Part shown: in pieces, positions 62,401 through 64,000 of the stretch
How positions within the stretch are numbered: the stretch's first letter is position 1
How the letters are laid out: every line of letters starts with the position of its first letter
NCBI RefSeq assembly: GCF_029227915.1
Contig: NC_079889.1
Span: 4,092,001-4,156,000, forward strand
From: Hydractinia symbiolongicarpus
Lineage: Eukaryota; Cnidaria; Hydrozoa; Anthoathecata; Hydractiniidae
Direction of reading: 5' to 3'
DNA: 64,000 nucleotides
The notes under the pieces: generated by a model
Database searches by the model: none
What the model saw: the letters and a program-made list of their open reading frames with translations, nothing else
What the model was told of the DNA's origin: nothing
Program-made: the position numbers and the translations under genes

Positions 62401-64000
62401 CCTACGCACCCCTTGCTTCCTATTTCAAAACACTTATTGCTCATTCCCCTGGTCACGTAGAGACTATATTGTTTAACGAATTCAACTATCAGATTAAAGC
62501 AAAAAAGTAGAACTGCTAGCCCTACATTCCATATTTTCATATAGATATAACTAGCAGTGAGATAACTGGAAGTTATATCATCATCATCAAGAAAAAAGTT
62601 TTAACACAAGTGTTATTAGCACTGTTTTTTTTATACGTATTTTTTGAAAGATATTGTTTCAATAACGCGTTGCATTGATTGCAATGGATAATAGAATGTT
62701 GTTGATACTTTAAAAACGGTGTAATTTGAAAACTATTTACTGATTTCGTTGGTGGTCGAATTAATTATTATTAGTAATTAGATATTCTTTAGAGTAAAGT
62801 TACTTTCTGATAAAACCCCGTGTTGCTTTTTAATCTCTTATACTTCAATGCATTTTTTCCAAATAGTTAGTCTTTGAAATTCCATTCCATTTTAAATACA
62901 AAACAGGAAACATGTTCGTTCAATTATTTATTGGTATAAAAGCAAAATAATATATACACTAATATATTTATTGTTTTACTTAATAATATTCCCATTTGGA
63001 GGAGGAACAACATATAAATGACTGTAATATTAAAAGAAACATCTAAATGTAAAACCAACTGTACTGAGATCTATATATGATTGCAACATGTTTCTATAAA
63101 CACTATTAGTGGTTTCTTCCTGTTATCACAATATAAGTGAGGTAATACCCTTTATTTAATCGAGTGTTTTTGCTTAGTTGTTTTTGTTTTTAGTGCAAGG
63201 GTACGTTTTTTTAAGAAATAAAACGTGATGCATTGAGAGATAATGTTATAGTTGGTCCTGACTTTATTGAAACAATATATTCTGTTTGTGTGAATCATAA
63301 TTTTAATCATAAGGTAAAACTGCGTTTTTTTCCTGTCCGGATTCCTAAAAAAAATATCTCTAGAAAAACGGTAAGCGGCTTTTTTAAGTGACAATTATGC
63401 GCAAAACTCCTTTTTTCCCACCTCTGAAGTTACACCAAGACCTCACTAAAATTGGCTTTTATTTTAAGAAAAATACATACCCAAGATGATTTGTTTATTT
63501 AGGGCTTTATCCAAAAGAAAGGTAAATCCATACCCAAACGAAAACTTTATAATAATATTACTAATAAAAGCTCTGACCTTCAAGTTTGGGAACTCTTTCT
63601 TACAGGATCAAAATGTTTCGACCAACACCGACAGACACAGACCATCGACGAACAATGTTTTAAGAGTCGTGTTTCTGAGGGTTTATATTTTAGTTGTATT
63701 GCAAACAGTCGGACAAAAGACTTTTACTTTGGATTGGAAGCTCTCTGCAGGTGAAGGAAAAAATGTGTGGTTTTATCAAATATTTTGTTGAAAAAGGTGT
63801 AGCCTAAATTGTTTTTTAAACGACATGACAATTGGTTGCCAAGGAAATTTCAGGATATACAAAACTCTCGCTGGTATACTGTTGGTCTTTGTTTTGTTTT
63901 AATAAAAGAAATCCATGGTTTGTTATCTAGCAATCATGAGATAGAACGTTGTGACTCATAACAACCCAGAGAGATAACTCCATGTATTATGACGTGTATG
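62401..64000. other. No supported gene
   Basis: AT-rich sequence. The open frame at 63486-63791 has no recognisable domain and no convincing splice partners. Upstream exons of a gene beyond the window cannot be excluded. Confidence 0.5.

Noticed and set aside
63486-63791. 101-residue plus-strand open frame
   Set aside because: No domain, unusual composition and no splice or promoter support.

Overview
The window reads as AT-rich animal DNA, most likely cnidarian and plausibly hydrozoan. Coding exons are separated by GT...AG introns. Genes are sparse among many short mobile elements, and the gene families seen (CAP proteins ending in ShKT, a dystroglycan-type receptor, CR1/L2-like LINEs, a tRNA-headed SINE) fit a cnidarian. 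The species cannot be fixed from the sequence alone.

Layout. 1-3209 holds no supported gene. 3210-25757 (minus) is one enormous gene for a dystroglycan-like membrane protein of about 6,297 residues. A short first exon (25524-25757) carries the signal peptide and joins in phase across a 3.65-kb intron to one uninterrupted 18.66-kb exon. That exon holds an N-terminal cadherin-like/S6-like unit, a furin-type site, 23 tandem copies of the dystroglycan CADG + SEA/S6-like module, one transmembrane helix and a basic cytoplasmic tail of about 520 residues with a PPPPY motif. 25758-34396 is intergenic and repeat-rich: a 436-bp GAA tract, a 487-bp ATT tract that is the expanded tail of a SINE, foldback elements, and a degenerate tandem repeat that also occupies the giant gene's intron.

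Three CAP-superfamily secreted protein genes share the same exon plan and phases: CAP-C (minus, 34397-38869, divergent), CAP-A (plus, 48012-56194) and CAP-B (minus, 57651-60840). CAP-A and CAP-B are complete, converge tail to tail and end in a six-cysteine ShKT exon. CAP-A carries a nearly full-length LINE in its second intron. Between CAP-C and CAP-A lies a possible 6.5-kb DNA transposon (39808-46300, TA-flanked, related inverted ends) enclosing a two-exon gene for an unrecognised zinc-ribbon protein. 60841-64000 holds ACGTA-rich inverted-repeat elements and a local duplication, with no supported gene.

The most notable object is the giant protein. It looks like dystroglycan whose membrane-proximal module was amplified more than twenty-fold, while the signal peptide, N-terminal module, furin site, TPTP linkers, transmembrane segment and WW-binding motif were kept. 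Extracellular matrix or cell-cell binding with dystrophin-type intracellular coupling is the natural inference. The transposon with an unknown protein and the 2A-like LINE N-terminus are secondary leads.
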